This document shows positions 32,166-39,463 of a DNA stretch of 64,000 bases, piece by piece (the stretch's first letter is position 1; the number at the start of each line of letters is the position of its first letter). The notes beneath the pieces are model-generated. The model was not told the DNA's origin. It saw nothing but the letters and a program-made list of their open reading frames with translations, and searched no databases. The translations under genes and the position numbers were made by a program. The stretch comes from Nocardioides sp. Root682 (lineage in GTDB: Bacteria; Actinomycetota; Actinomycetes; Propionibacteriales; Nocardioidaceae): the NCBI RefSeq assembly GCF_001427795.1, contig NZ_LMHJ01000005.1:105194-169193 (forward strand), written 5' to 3'.

Positions 32166-34574
32166 TCAGCTGGGCCGGACCTCGCGGAGGCGGTCCAGGA
32201 CGTAGCCGATGGGGCTGTCCCGTCGGGTGACCTCGACCAGTTCGGCCTCGGCCTGTGCCGCGATGGACCGTGCGGACTCGCTCGGACCGCGGCCGATCTC
32301 GGCAATGGCCAGCAGACCGAGCGTCCAGGCGGCGAGCATCGGATCGCCCTGGGCTGCACGTCGCGCCTTGCGGGCCTGGGCCGCAGCCTGATCGAAGCGC
32401 CCCGCATCGAGCTGGGCCTCGGCGATGTTGCCCATCAGCGTGAGGTGGTTGAAGACCTCCGGCGGCGTGATGGCGAGTGCCTCCTCGTAGATGCGCTCGG
32501 CCTCTTCCAGTTCGCCACGCATGTGGTGCACCCAGCCCAGGTCGGCGAGGCTTCCGGCGCGCGCCAGGGTGGTCTCGGCGAGGTGGACGGCTTCCTGCTG
32601 GAGCGACAGGGCCTCGTCGGGGAAGCCCAGGTTGAGCATGATCGACGAGGTGGCGCCGGCGACCTCGCGCAGGGTCTCGGGATCCGCGGTTCCGCGACCC
32701 GCTGCGATGACGCGCCGCACCAGGTCCTCGGTCACCTTGACCTCCGAGTGCAGCCCGATCAGGACCCGGATGGCAGCGGAGACGAGGCGGACCTCGTCGA
32801 CGCTGGTCGGGTGCGGGATCGTCGCGATCACCGTCTCGGCGAGGGAGAGGACCTCGGGGGAGCGTGTGTGGGTGGTGGCCCAACGGGCCACCTGCCGCAT
32901 GACGTCGCCTGCGCCCTCGCGCTGATGGGTCAGCCCCCATGCGACGGCGTCCTCCATCGCGCGTGCTTCCCAGCTGCTGACGGACTCGAGCGTGTCGGGA
33001 TGAGCCGAGCGATGGACCGCCCAGTCGAAGAGGGCCTCGGTCGCCGCCTCCTTGAGGTCGGGATGGTCCACGAGGTCGGCGCGCACCACGTCGCGGATGG
33101 TGCTGAGCATGCGGTACTCAGAACCATCCAGGTCGATGAGGCTCCGTCGCGCGAGCTCGACGGTCGCATTGGCGGGCAACCCCGGCATCCGTGCGAGAAG
33201 CTCGACGGCCATCGATGCGCTGAATCGGTCGGGGATCACCGAGAGCACCCGCAGCGCGTCGCGATGCCGGTCGTCCAGGAGGTCGAGGCTCCATCCCACC
33301 AACGACTCCAGGTTGCGCTGGCGTGCGGGACCTCCGCGTTGCCGCAGCGCGACCCGGCCCTGCCGCAGGTTGGCCAGCAGGTCCGTCGGCGGGAGCATTC
33401 CGACCCGGGCGGCCGCGAGCTCGACGGCGAGCGGAAGGCCGTCCAGGAGCAGGCTGATGTCGCGTACGACGTCACGGTCCGACGGACCGAGGGACGCACC
33501 TGCCGACCGGGCCCGTGCGATGAACAGGTCGTCGGCCACGGCGGATCCGTCTCCGGGCCTGCCGGTCGCGAGGGGGCGCAGTCGCAGCACCCGCTCGCCC
33601 GGGACCTCGAGCGGTTCGCGGCTCGTCACGAGGATGCGCAGTGAACGGGCCTCGACGAGCAGGTCGTGGACCAGGTCTGCCACCGAGTCGACCAGGTGCT
33701 CGCAGTTGTCCAGGACGAGGATCGGGTCACCGCGTCGCGCCAGCTCGTCGGCGAACGCGCTCACGGTCGTCGTACCGGGAAAGCCAGCCGCAGTCGTCAT
33801 CGTTCCGAGCAGCTGGCCCGGGCCGGTCAGAGAGGCGAGCTGGACCAGCCAGATCCCGGACGGCCGCCCGGATGCCCGGCTGAGGGCGTACTCGCTCACG
33901 AGCCGGGTCTTGCCGGTGCCGCCGGGCCCCACGACAGACACGAGGCCCGGCGTCCCCAGGAGCAGGTCGAGCTCCTCGAGCTCCTGCTGTCGCCCCAGGA
34001 AGCTGGTCAGCGGCTCGGCGACGTTCGTGTGTCGCGCCGGCGTCGCCCGGGGCGATGTGGAGTCACCGCAGGCGCGCCACAGCCGCACAGGTTCGCGGAT
34101 GTCCTTGAGGTCGAAGGCGCCGAGGTCGACGACCGACTGTGGTGCGGCAGCACCCAGCTCGTCGACCAGCGCCTGGCTGAGCAGGACCTGTCCGGCGCAG
34201 GCCGCCGCGGACACGCGGGCCGCAACGTGGACGCCGAGGGCGAGATAGCCGTCGTCCACCGGTTCGGCTTCCGCGGTGTGCGCGCCGATCCGGACCCGGA
34301 GCCACGGTCCGTCGTCGGGCTGTCGCTCCAGTCGGGACTGGATCTCTCTCAGCGCCTCTAGTCCCTGCAGCGCATCGGGAAAGGCGAGAAACGCGCCGTC
34401 ACCTTCGGTCTCGACAACCACGCCGTGGTGGGCCGTGGTCGACGCGGCGATCGCGCGGTGCACCACAGGAAGGGCTGCCACGTAGGCCGGTCCATGCTCG
34501 ATGAAGGCGCGCGTGCTGCCGACGACGTCGGTGAAGGCGAAGGTCACCGTTCCCGACGGGAGCTTCCGGGGCAT
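32166..34574 (-). CDS. adenylate cyclase-domain / AAA ATPase regulator
   Basis: 802-residue multidomain protein. Residues about 5-170 form a class III nucleotide cyclase domain: FAFTDVVGST holds the first metal aspartate and ETEGDGAFLAFPDA the second. Next comes an NB-ARC-like ATPase with Walker A GPGGTGKT and Walker B ILVLDNCEHL, then a helical TPR-like region to the end. The usual transition-state Asn in the cyclase VNxAAR motif is His (GVHVAARV), so catalysis is uncertain. No C-terminal LuxR helix-turn-helix is visible. The ATG at 34574 fits the start of homology. It is divergent from the zinc-ribbon microprotein gene. Confidence 0.85.
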   Translation of the reverse strand: MPRKLPSGTVTFAFTDVVGSTRAFIEHGPAYVAALPVVHRAIAASTTAHHGVVVETEGDGAFLAFPDALQGLEALREIQSRLERQPDDGPWLRVRIGAHTAEAEPVDDGYLALGVHVAARVSAAACAGQVLLSQALVDELGAAAPQSVVDLGAFDLKDIREPVRLWRACGDSTSPRATPARHTNVAEPLTSFLGRQQELEELDLLLGTPGLVSVVGPGGTGKTRLVSEYALSRASGRPSGIWLVQLASLTGPGQLLGTMTTAAGFPGTTTVSAFADELARRGDPILVLDNCEHLVDSVADLVHDLLVEARSLRILVTSREPLEVPGERVLRLRPLATGRPGDGSAVADDLFIARARSAGASLGPSDRDVVRDISLLLDGLPLAVELAAARVGMLPPTDLLANLRQGRVALRQRGGPARQRNLESLVGWSLDLLDDRHRDALRVLSVIPDRFSASMAVELLARMPGLPANATVELARRSLIDLDGSEYRMLSTIRDVVRADLVDHPDLKEAATEALFDWAVHRSAHPDTLESVSSWEARAMEDAVAWGLTHQREGAGDVMRQVARWATTHTRSPEVLSLAETVIATIPHPTSVDEVRLVSAAIRVLIGLHSEVKVTEDLVRRVIAAGRGTADPETLREVAGATSSIMLNLGFPDEALSLQQEAVHLAETTLARAGSLADLGWVHHMRGELEEAERIYEEALAITPPEVFNHLTLMGNIAEAQLDAGRFDQAAAQARKARRAAQGDPMLAAWTLGLLAIAEIGRGPSESARSIAAQAEAELVEVTRRDSPIGYVLDRLREVRPS

Positions 34575-34678
34575 GGCGCCATTCTCATCGACGTCCGTTC
34601 GGTCTGCACCTGCTTGCCCGAGAACGCCCTGGGTCCAGGACGCCGTCGTGTCGACCACACCCCACGCCCCGACAGACC

Positions 34679-34684
34679 TAGGCT
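34679..34684 (+). promoter_or_regulatory. -10 element TAGGCT for a leaderless transcript
   Basis: TAGGCT is separated by seven bases from the ATG at 34692, which places the transcription start at or next to the start codon. No ribosome binding site is present, consistent with leaderless translation. Confidence 0.5.
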
Positions 34685-34691
34685 TGGGCGC

Positions 34692-34814
34692 ATGGCTGAC
34701 CTGACCGAACCGTGCCCGAACTGCGACACGCTCATGCGGTGGGAGACCTCGCACGAACGGTGCGACGGGTGCGGCTACATCCGCCCCTGCTGCGAAGGGG
34801 CTCCCTGCAACTGA
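34692..34814 (+). CDS. zinc-ribbon microprotein
   Basis: 40-residue protein with six cysteines: CPNC near the N-terminus, CDGCGY in the middle and CCEGAPC at the end. The first two knuckles form a rubredoxin-like zinc ribbon of the CxxC-x(n)-CxxC type. There is no Shine-Dalgarno sequence; TAGGCT seven bases upstream of the ATG suggests a leaderless mRNA. The partner or nucleic-acid target is unknown. Real coding is supported by cysteine spacing and placement, not by length. Confidence 0.72.
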   Translation: MADLTEPCPNCDTLMRWETSHERCDGCGYIRPCCEGAPCN

Positions 34815-34848
34815 GCCCGGCCCCTCGCGCCAAGATCGGGGACCGGCG

Positions 34849-35523
34849 TCAGGAAGGCAGCACCCGGGTCGCGACCAGGCGCTCCGCGACGAGGCGCAGC
34901 TTCACGTTGTAGTCCTGCGAGTAACGCAGCAGTACGGCGAACGCCTGGTCCGCGTTCAGGTCGTAGCGCTCCATCAGGATCCCCTGGGCCTGCCCGATCA
35001 GCTTGCGGGCATCGATCGCCTGCAGCAGCTGCTCGTTGTTGCGGGCGTTGGCCAGTGCAATCGCGGCGTGCCGGGCCAGGATGTGGGCGACGGCCTGGTC
35101 GTCGGCATCGAAGTGGTGCGGCTGCACGTCGTACAGGTTGAGCGTCCCGACGGTGTCGTTGGTGGTGTAGAGGCGCACGCTCAGCAGGCTCCGGATGCCG
35201 GCGTCGGCGACCCGTTTGCCCCAGTCGGGCCACCGGGTCTCGGTCGTCGTGTCGTGGACGATGATGCTGGGGACGTCGGAGATCACGTCGATGTCGGGGC
35301 CTTCCCCGTGCTCGAGCTGGATCTGGTCGAGCACCTCGACAATGGGATGGGTGGCGACCACGGTCTCCACCCGCTTGCCGCCGTGCACGAAAATGACGCC
35401 GGCATAGGCGCAATTCACTGCCTTGAGGCCGTATTCGAGAACCCGCTCGGCGGTCTCGTCGACGCTTCCTTCTTCGTGCAGCCTGAGCGCAATTTCGGCG
35501 AACTCGCTCGGATCACTGGTCAT
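34849..35523 (-). CDS. GAF and ANTAR domain regulator
   Basis: 224-residue protein with a GAF domain (about residues 15-155) and a C-terminal ANTAR RNA-binding domain (about 160-215, containing RKLIGQAQGILMERYDLNADQAFAVLLRYSQ). ANTAR proteins bind paired hairpins in nascent RNA and prevent termination. Start is the ATG at 35523. A GGGTAC hexamer lies 17 bases upstream of the start with a weak -35, so it may join the local stress regulon. The GAF ligand is unknown. Confidence 0.9.
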   Translation of the reverse strand: MTSDPSEFAEIALRLHEEGSVDETAERVLEYGLKAVNCAYAGVIFVHGGKRVETVVATHPIVEVLDQIQLEHGEGPDIDVISDVPSIIVHDTTTETRWPDWGKRVADAGIRSLLSVRLYTTNDTVGTLNLYDVQPHHFDADDQAVAHILARHAAIALANARNNEQLLQAIDARKLIGQAQGILMERYDLNADQAFAVLLRYSQDYNVKLRLVAERLVATRVLPS

Positions 35524-35834
35524 CGTGCGAACCCCCCTTCGTACCCCTGAATGGGGAGGCCTCGCGCCCCCCTGAGGAAGTGATACCACCGCACCGAGGC
35601 GCCCGGCAACGAAAACGAAAAGTGTCTCCTGAACCGTCCGAAATCCGGGCCGCTGGGCGTGTTCGTCGGTGCCAGTAGCGGGTGGGGAGTGACCGGTGAG
35701 GTGAGTCCACGGAGTTGGGGTCGACCTCGATGAGGCGACGTCCGACCTCCAATCGCAGGGGGATCGCGCGATGACTGAAGCAACGCACCGTGCCCTCCCA
35801 AGGGCAATGGCCGCGATGGTCGACGACTACGACG
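35524..35834. other. 311-base intergenic region
   Basis: Leader and promoter region of the GAF-ANTAR gene. It holds a GGGTAC hexamer (35541-35546, minus strand) with a weak -35 at 35562-35565 and, on the plus strand, GTTC-15 bp-GGGTGG (35661-35685), a poor match to the local stress promoter. A 25-codon open frame at 35,771-35,848 follows a G-rich stretch but has no other support. No strong terminator or repeat was seen. Confidence 0.6.
35541..35565 (-). promoter_or_regulatory. possible stress-sigma promoter of the GAF-ANTAR gene
   Basis: GCGA, 15 bp, then GGGTAC on the minus strand. The -10 matches the other island promoters exactly and the spacing is the same, but the -35 is poor. Confidence 0.35.
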
Positions 35835-36332
35835 TCACGGATGCGTAGGTGGCTCCGACGAACCGGCGTGACCGTGGTGCCGGCGTCCGGACAACAGCGG
35901 CGGACCTGCCCACAACAGCGTGAAGAGCACGAGGGAACATCCGAAGGCAATGCCTCCTGCGGGGTCCCCGGCCACGATGTCGAAGGCCAGGAAGAGCACG
36001 CCCGAGATGGTCAGCGACATCATCACCAGGCCAGCGCGGGCGCACTGGTTGGCCGCTTCGACCAGCCAGTGCCGGGCGCGGTGGCGGAACAGCGCGCGAT
36101 GGAACGCCACCGGCGCGACGATCAGTGCGGTGGTCGCCACCGAGCCGGCCAGCACCACGAGGTAGAGGTCGCGCTGGAAGTCGCTCAGGTGCTCGAACCG
36201 CTGGCTGAAAGGCACGGTGAGCAGGAAGCCCGTGAGGATCTGGACCCCGGTCTCGGCGACCCTGATCTCCTGGAGAAGTTCGTCCCAGTTGCGGGTCAGC
36301 CGTTCTGGCGGCACAGGTGCGTGGTCGTTCAT
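35835..36332 (-). CDS. DUF6328-like membrane protein
   Basis: 165-residue integral membrane protein with four predicted helices (about residues 34-48, 60-82, 100-120 and 126-148). The N-terminus has an NWDELLQEIRVAETGVQILTGFLL motif that I associate with the DUF6328 family. ATG at 36332 is preceded by GGAGGG. The start is only nine bases from a GGGTAA hexamer, so -10 element and ribosome site are almost fused. No function is known. Its place beside stress-promoter genes suggests a stress-related envelope role. Confidence 0.8.
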   Translation of the reverse strand: MNDHAPVPPERLTRNWDELLQEIRVAETGVQILTGFLLTVPFSQRFEHLSDFQRDLYLVVLAGSVATTALIVAPVAFHRALFRHRARHWLVEAANQCARAGLVMMSLTISGVLFLAFDIVAGDPAGGIAFGCSLVLFTLLWAGPPLLSGRRHHGHAGSSEPPTHP

Positions 36333-36340
36333 GCCCTCCG

Positions 36341-36365
36341 TTACCCACCGTTTGGCGATCCCATC
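36341..36365 (-). promoter_or_regulatory. possible stress-sigma promoter of the DUF6328 gene
   Basis: GATG, 15 bp, GGGTAA on the minus strand, overlapping the divergent promoter at 36,350-36,374. The -10 is followed directly by CGGAGGGCATG, so the leader would be very short. Confidence 0.4.
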
Positions 36366-36374
36366 CACGGGTAC
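36350..36374 (+). promoter_or_regulatory. SigB/SigF-type promoter
   Basis: GTTT (36350-36353), 15 bp, GGGTAC (36369-36374), an almost perfect match to the stress-sigma consensus GTTT-N14-17-GGGTAT. The downstream ATG is 40 bases away. Confidence 0.7.
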
Positions 36375-36413
36375 GGCGAATCGTCAAAGGCGACCGTCGA
36401 CCAGGAGGACCTC

Positions 36414-36740
36414 ATGCCACGCGGCCAATGGAGCGACAAGCGCGAACGTCAGTACGACCACATCAAGTCCGGTCTCGAGGAGCGCGGCCGTCCAGAGGAC
36501 GAGGCCGAGGAGATTGCGGCGCGCACCGTGAACAAGGAACGGGCACGGCACGGTGAGGCCAGGGAATCGAGTCGGACGTCGACCGATGACATCTCCTCAG
36601 GCCGACGCGGCGGGTTGCGCTCCCACAAGGGCGCTGGTGGTCGCACCAAGGCCCAGCTCTACGAAGAGGCCAGGCACAAGAACATCGAGGGCCGATCGAA
36701 GATGAGCAAGGCCGAGCTGCTCAGAGCCGTCGGGCGGTAA
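36414..36740 (+). CDS. small basic/acidic protein, stress-island member
   Basis: 108-residue, highly charged protein. The first 45 residues (GQWSDKRERQYDHIKSGLEERGRPEDEAEEIAARTVNKERA) are helical and typical of actinobacterial proteins often labelled plasmid-stabilisation-like. The C-terminal part (SKMSKAELLRAVGR) resembles a SAP/Rho-N type nucleic-acid binding helix pair. Start is the ATG at 36414 after CAGGAGG. A GTTT-N15-GGGTAC promoter sits 40 bases upstream. Its function is unknown; a nucleic-acid related stress role is an inference. Confidence 0.8.
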   Translation: MPRGQWSDKRERQYDHIKSGLEERGRPEDEAEEIAARTVNKERARHGEARESSRTSTDDISSGRRGGLRSHKGAGGRTKAQLYEEARHKNIEGRSKMSKAELLRAVGR

Positions 36741-36746
36741 GCCGTG

Positions 36747-37028
36747 ATGGTGGACGAGGTGACGTCACAGCGGTTGAGGGCAGCGGGGGCGCGCTTCAAC
36801 GCCGCCGACGCCGAGCGATCGCTGGCCTTGGCCCACCTGAAGCTGGCGCTGGCCGATGTCGGCGGCGCTGTCAGTGACGACGAGGCGACCGCCCTGACGG
36901 GGGTCGCCTCGAGCGCTGTCCGCATCCTCCGGTCGATCGCTCGCGAGGAGCGTGCTGCGGGACAGCAGGATCCTTTCACTCGGGCTCGGTCTCGGGGCCA
37001 GCACCGGGATCGGCCTCCGCGTCGATGA
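36747..37028 (+). CDS. small hypothetical protein
   Basis: 93-residue, mostly helical protein. The middle segment (ALTGVASSAVRILRSIAREE) could be a helix-turn-helix, but this is weak. Third-position G/C is high for the first 75 codons and falls in the last 20, which overlap the convergent DUF5709 gene by 53 bases. It follows the preceding gene by six bases, so it probably shares its promoter. Start could be the GTG at 36744 or the ATG at 36747. Confidence 0.55.
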   Translation: MVDEVTSQRLRAAGARFNAADAERSLALAHLKLALADVGGAVSDDEATALTGVASSAVRILRSIAREERAAGQQDPFTRARSRGQHRDRPPRR

Positions 37029-37419
37029 CGTGTACGGCGGCCTCCTCGGCACTCGCCCCCGCGCCATCGATGCCGACGTCCGTGGCGATGGCGTCGCTCT
37101 CGACGTCGATCTGCTGACCTTCGTCCGGAGCGACCAGGCGCCCTGCCCGAGGATCGGCGACCTCGTGATCACTGGGCTCGTACGGGTCCGGCTCGGGCTC
37201 CTCCGCGGCGAGCCGCTCGTCCAGCGAGGCTCCTTCGCGTTGCTCGGCGAGCGTCGTGCCTGACCGCAAGTGGTGGGGTTCGCGATCCGGCGGCGAGTAG
37301 CCCTCGTCGAGGACGTCGGCGACGCCGCGGTCCTCGAGGGTGTCCTCGGGTTGCAGTTGGTTCTCGGGATCGACCGCCTGATCGCCGTACTGTTCGCGTC
37401 CTTCGTCTGCCTGGGTCAT
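36976..37419 (-). CDS. DUF5709 family protein
   Basis: 147-residue, very acidic soluble protein. The N-terminus holds the family pattern (QLQPEDTLEDRGVADVLDEGYSPPDREP and later SLDERLAAEEPEP); the last 50 residues are low-complexity Asp/Ala/Glu. There is no signal peptide. ATG at 37419 is 11 bases from a GGGTAC hexamer, giving a very short leader. DUF5709 proteins are of unknown function and are common in actinobacteria. Its perfect stress-sigma promoter suggests induction in stress. Confidence 0.82.
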   Translation of the reverse strand: MTQADEGREQYGDQAVDPENQLQPEDTLEDRGVADVLDEGYSPPDREPHHLRSGTTLAEQREGASLDERLAAEEPEPDPYEPSDHEVADPRAGRLVAPDEGQQIDVESDAIATDVGIDGAGASAEEAAVHVIDAEADPGAGPETEPE

Positions 37420-37430
37420 GTCGCGGCGCA

Positions 37431-37455
37431 GTACCCAACGGCCGATCGGGCAAAC
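37431..37455 (-). promoter_or_regulatory. SigB/SigF-type promoter
   Basis: On the minus strand GTTT (37455-37452), 15 bp, GGGTAC (37436-37431), upstream of the DUF5709 gene. It is a match to the stress-sigma consensus with the same spacing as the others in this island. Confidence 0.7.
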
Positions 37456-37482
37456 GGAGGCCCGATGGAACCCAGCCGACAC

Positions 37483-37507
37483 GCATGGGCTGGCAGTCGC
37501 TGGGTAC
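37483..37507 (+). promoter_or_regulatory. variant stress-sigma promoter
   Basis: GCAT (37483-37486), 15 bp, GGGTAC (37502-37507), 47 bases upstream of the ATG at 37555. It shares the GCATGG start with two other island promoters. Confidence 0.5.
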
Positions 37508-37554
37508 CCCGCAGTGCGATCGACCATCCAGTCTCACGGTGAAGGGAAACCACC

Positions 37555-38019
37555 ATGCAGCTACCTCACACGAACGTTGGGCTCGTGCAGGACGCGGCCG
37601 ACCGGGTGAGAGACCGGGTCACGGACCCCGATTGGCGGAGCGAGACAGTCAGCCACGCCACGACGAGAGCCGCAGAACTTGCGACCGACGCCGCGCACCG
37701 GTCCGCGGAGGTGGGCGCGCTCGTCGGCGAGCGCCTGCGTGAAGCAGCCGCGGACGCGGCGGAGCAGGTCCACGACAGGCTCGCTGTTCCGCACGCCAAG
37801 CCGCAACGTCACTGGATTCGCAACTCCCTCGTCGCCGCGGGCGTCGTGGCCGCAGCGACGTACGTCGTGAAGCGCAAGCAGGGCCAGCGACGGAGCTCCA
37901 GCTCTCACCGCGAGGTGCGGCCGGATCGTGTCGACGACAGGTCCGTGTCAGGCGCCGAGCGCATCAGTCGGGTCGGAGTCGATGGCGCGTCGCAGGTCGC
38001 GCAGGATCCTGGTCAGTAG
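37555..38019 (+). CDS. helical protein with one membrane segment
   Basis: 154-residue protein. Residues 10-80 are an Ala/Asp/Arg-rich amphipathic helix resembling LEA or apolipoprotein-like repeats. One transmembrane helix follows (about 86-103, NSLVAAGVVAAATYVV), then a basic, Ser/Arg-rich tail. The 3' end overlaps the convergent sigma factor gene by 72 bases. SD AAGGGAA precedes the ATG. Membrane stabilisation under stress is a guess from composition and promoter. Confidence 0.65.
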   Translation: MQLPHTNVGLVQDAADRVRDRVTDPDWRSETVSHATTRAAELATDAAHRSAEVGALVGERLREAAADAAEQVHDRLAVPHAKPQRHWIRNSLVAAGVVAAATYVVKRKQGQRRSSSSHREVRPDRVDDRSVSGAERISRVGVDGASQVAQDPGQ

Positions 38020-38748
38020 GCGGGACACCTGCATCTGGGTCACGCCCAGCTCGTCGCCGATCTCCTGCTGCGTCCGGCCTTCGAAGAAACGCAGGCGCAG
38101 GATCTTGCGGTCTCGCGGAGGCAGCCGCCGGATCACGGGCCACAACATGACCCGTGCTTCGGCTGCGTCGAAGTCGGTGGAATCTGCCGGGATGAGGTCC
38201 CCGATCGTCGAGCCCGACTGGTCGGTCAGCGGCCGATCGAGCGACGTGGGTGTGAAACAACCCCCTGCCGATGCTGCCTCCGACACCAGCGCCAAGTCGC
38301 CGTCGACCTCAACTGCGACCTCTTCGAGCGTCGGCTCTCGGCCCTGCAGTTGCTGCAGCTGGGCACGGGCCACGGCAACCGATGCCTGCATCTCCTGGAT
38401 ACGGCGTGGCGGCCGGACGGTCCACCCGTGGTCGCGGAAGTACTTCTTCACCTCGCCGCGGACGGTCGGTACGACATAGGCGAGGAAGTCGCTCGACCGC
38501 GACGGGTCGAAGTCGGCCGCTGCCCTGACGAGCGCGGCGTACGCGACCTGTTCAAGATCTTCAGTCGGTATGCCTCGCCCGGCATAGGGGGCTGCGAGTG
38601 AACGTGCGACCTCCAGGTTCAGTACGACGACCTCGTTGAGCATCTCCTGTCGTGCCCGCGGGTCGTCGGACGCGTGCGCTGAACGGAGGAGTGCGGCTGT
38701 GCGTCGCCGCAGAAGATGCCGAGAAGTGGGAAACTGTCTGATCATCAC
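37948..38748 (-). CDS. RNA polymerase sigma factor, SigB/SigF family
   Basis: 266-residue group 3 sigma factor. Region 2 covers about residues 37-107 (PTEDLEQVAYAALVRAAADFDPSRSSDFLAYVVPTVRGEVKKYFRDHGW), cut here by region: core binding then -10 contact. Region 3 is about 110-185, and region 4 about 215-260 (RTQQEIGDELGVTQMQVSRLL as helix-turn-helix). This family recognises GTTT/GGGTA promoters, which are abundant around it. No anti-sigma gene is adjacent, which is unusual. No GGGTAC promoter precedes it, so it is not obviously autoregulated; a TCGAAC palindrome lies about 85 bases upstream. Confidence 0.92.
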   Translation of the reverse strand: MMIRQFPTSRHLLRRRTAALLRSAHASDDPRARQEMLNEVVVLNLEVARSLAAPYAGRGIPTEDLEQVAYAALVRAAADFDPSRSSDFLAYVVPTVRGEVKKYFRDHGWTVRPPRRIQEMQASVAVARAQLQQLQGREPTLEEVAVEVDGDLALVSEAASAGGCFTPTSLDRPLTDQSGSTIGDLIPADSTDFDAAEARVMLWPVIRRLPPRDRKILRLRFFEGRTQQEIGDELGVTQMQVSRLLTRILRDLRRAIDSDPTDALGA

Positions 38749-38832
38749 GCGCCCCCTGTGGGTTGCGCGGCCCCGCCTGTTGGCTCAAGCGGGTCAACGG
38801 ATCGAGCGACCGCCGTACGGCCTGACCTCCCC

Positions 38833-38847
38833 TCGAACATAGTTCGA
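38833..38847. promoter_or_regulatory. palindrome upstream of the sigma factor gene
   Basis: TCGAAC-ATA-GTTCGA, perfect 6-bp arms with a 3-bp centre. It sits between the divergent sigma and sigma-region-2 genes. It resembles a LexA box, but that needs a 4-bp centre in actinobacteria. An unknown repressor or activator may bind here. Confidence 0.4.
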
Positions 38848-38918
38848 ACGGCCCACGAGGGCAAGGGCCGAGATGGTCAATTCGGACTAGGCGCGACCCG
38901 TGTACTGGACCGGAACCC

Positions 38919-38943
38919 GCATGGTTCTGACCCGTTGGGGTAC
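38919..38943 (+). promoter_or_regulatory. variant stress-sigma promoter
   Basis: GCAT (38919-38922), 15 bp, GGGTAC (38938-38943), with a 74-base leader to the sigma-region-2-like gene at 39,018. The leader holds a second GTG with a good GGAGG that would encode only 16 residues. Confidence 0.5.
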
Positions 38944-39017
38944 CTGCGCTTCTGTTCAGGTCCGGCATCAGGAGGTCAGAGTGCGGTCAGTACGGGCGGC
39001 TTCTTGGGGACGAGTCG

Positions 39018-39329
39018 ATGTCCACCGTTGACGCGTCCCGAGGGGCGAAGCCCGACGCTGACCTGTTGCTCTGCCTGGCCGAGACGGCGCCGGGACCGGA
39101 TCGGGTCCGGCTCGAACGGCAGGTGGTCCGGCTCCACAAGATGATGGCGCGTGACATCGCCCGCTGCTACGTGCCTCTCGGCGTCGAGCAGGGGCGGGCG
39201 ACGCGCTTGGCGCTCGCTGCGCTCCTGCGTGCCGTGCGGACCTACGATCACTCGATCCGTCTCGACTTCGAGCGTTACGCCACCTCGCTGATCCAGCTCG
39301 AGCTCAGCCGGTCCCTCCAGTCACGGTGA
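39018..39329 (+). CDS. stand-alone sigma-70 region 2-like protein
   Basis: 103-residue protein that lines up with region 2 of the sigma factor encoded next door. Shared features in order are a helix with AR-x-x-A, the ALAALLRA core helix, the (F/Y)D...DFERYA segment that corresponds to region 2.3/2.4, and a final basic ELSRSL helix. Regions 3 and 4 are absent, and the stop is clean rather than a frameshift. It is divergent from the sigma gene across 269 bases. It could compete for the RNA polymerase clamp, bind the sigma partner or be a degenerate paralogue. Confidence 0.7.
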   Translation: MSTVDASRGAKPDADLLLCLAETAPGPDRVRLERQVVRLHKMMARDIARCYVPLGVEQGRATRLALAALLRAVRTYDHSIRLDFERYATSLIQLELSRSLQSR

Positions 39330-39455
39330 CTGCTCGGTACGTTCCGGGTCGTGCTCGACCCGCTTCGCTCGGCGTGCGTCGAGCAGCCAGACAGCCAGGA
39401 AGACGACGAGCACAGCAGCGGCTACGGCGATGAAGGCGACGACCGTTGTGTTCAT
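39321..39455 (-). CDS. small single-span membrane protein
   Basis: 44-residue protein with one transmembrane helix (about residues 5-26, VVAFIAVAAAVLVVFLAVWLL) and a charged cytoplasmic tail. ATG at 39455 is preceded at two bases by GGAGG, and a perfect GTTT-N15-GGGTAC promoter ends only eight bases upstream. The 3' end overlaps the convergent gene by nine bases. Function is unknown. Confidence 0.68.
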   Translation of the reverse strand: MNTTVVAFIAVAAAVLVVFLAVWLLDARRAKRVEHDPERTEQSP

Positions 39456-39463
39456 GGCCTCCG

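Noticed and set aside
35771..35848. 25-codon ORF in the region before the GAF-ANTAR gene
   Set aside because: There is a G-rich stretch upstream but no promoter-quality signal, no recognisable motif, and its end overlaps the DUF6328 gene.
38833..38847. LexA/SOS box upstream of the sigma factor gene
   Set aside because: The arms match TCGAAC/GTTCGA but the centre is 3 bp; actinobacterial LexA sites need a 4-bp centre. Kept only as an unassigned palindrome.
38981..39031. Possible 16-residue leader peptide before the sigma-region-2-like gene
   Set aside because: The GTG has a good GGAGG, but the peptide is Arg/Val-rich without amino-acid bias that would indicate attenuation, and no alternative hairpins are evident.
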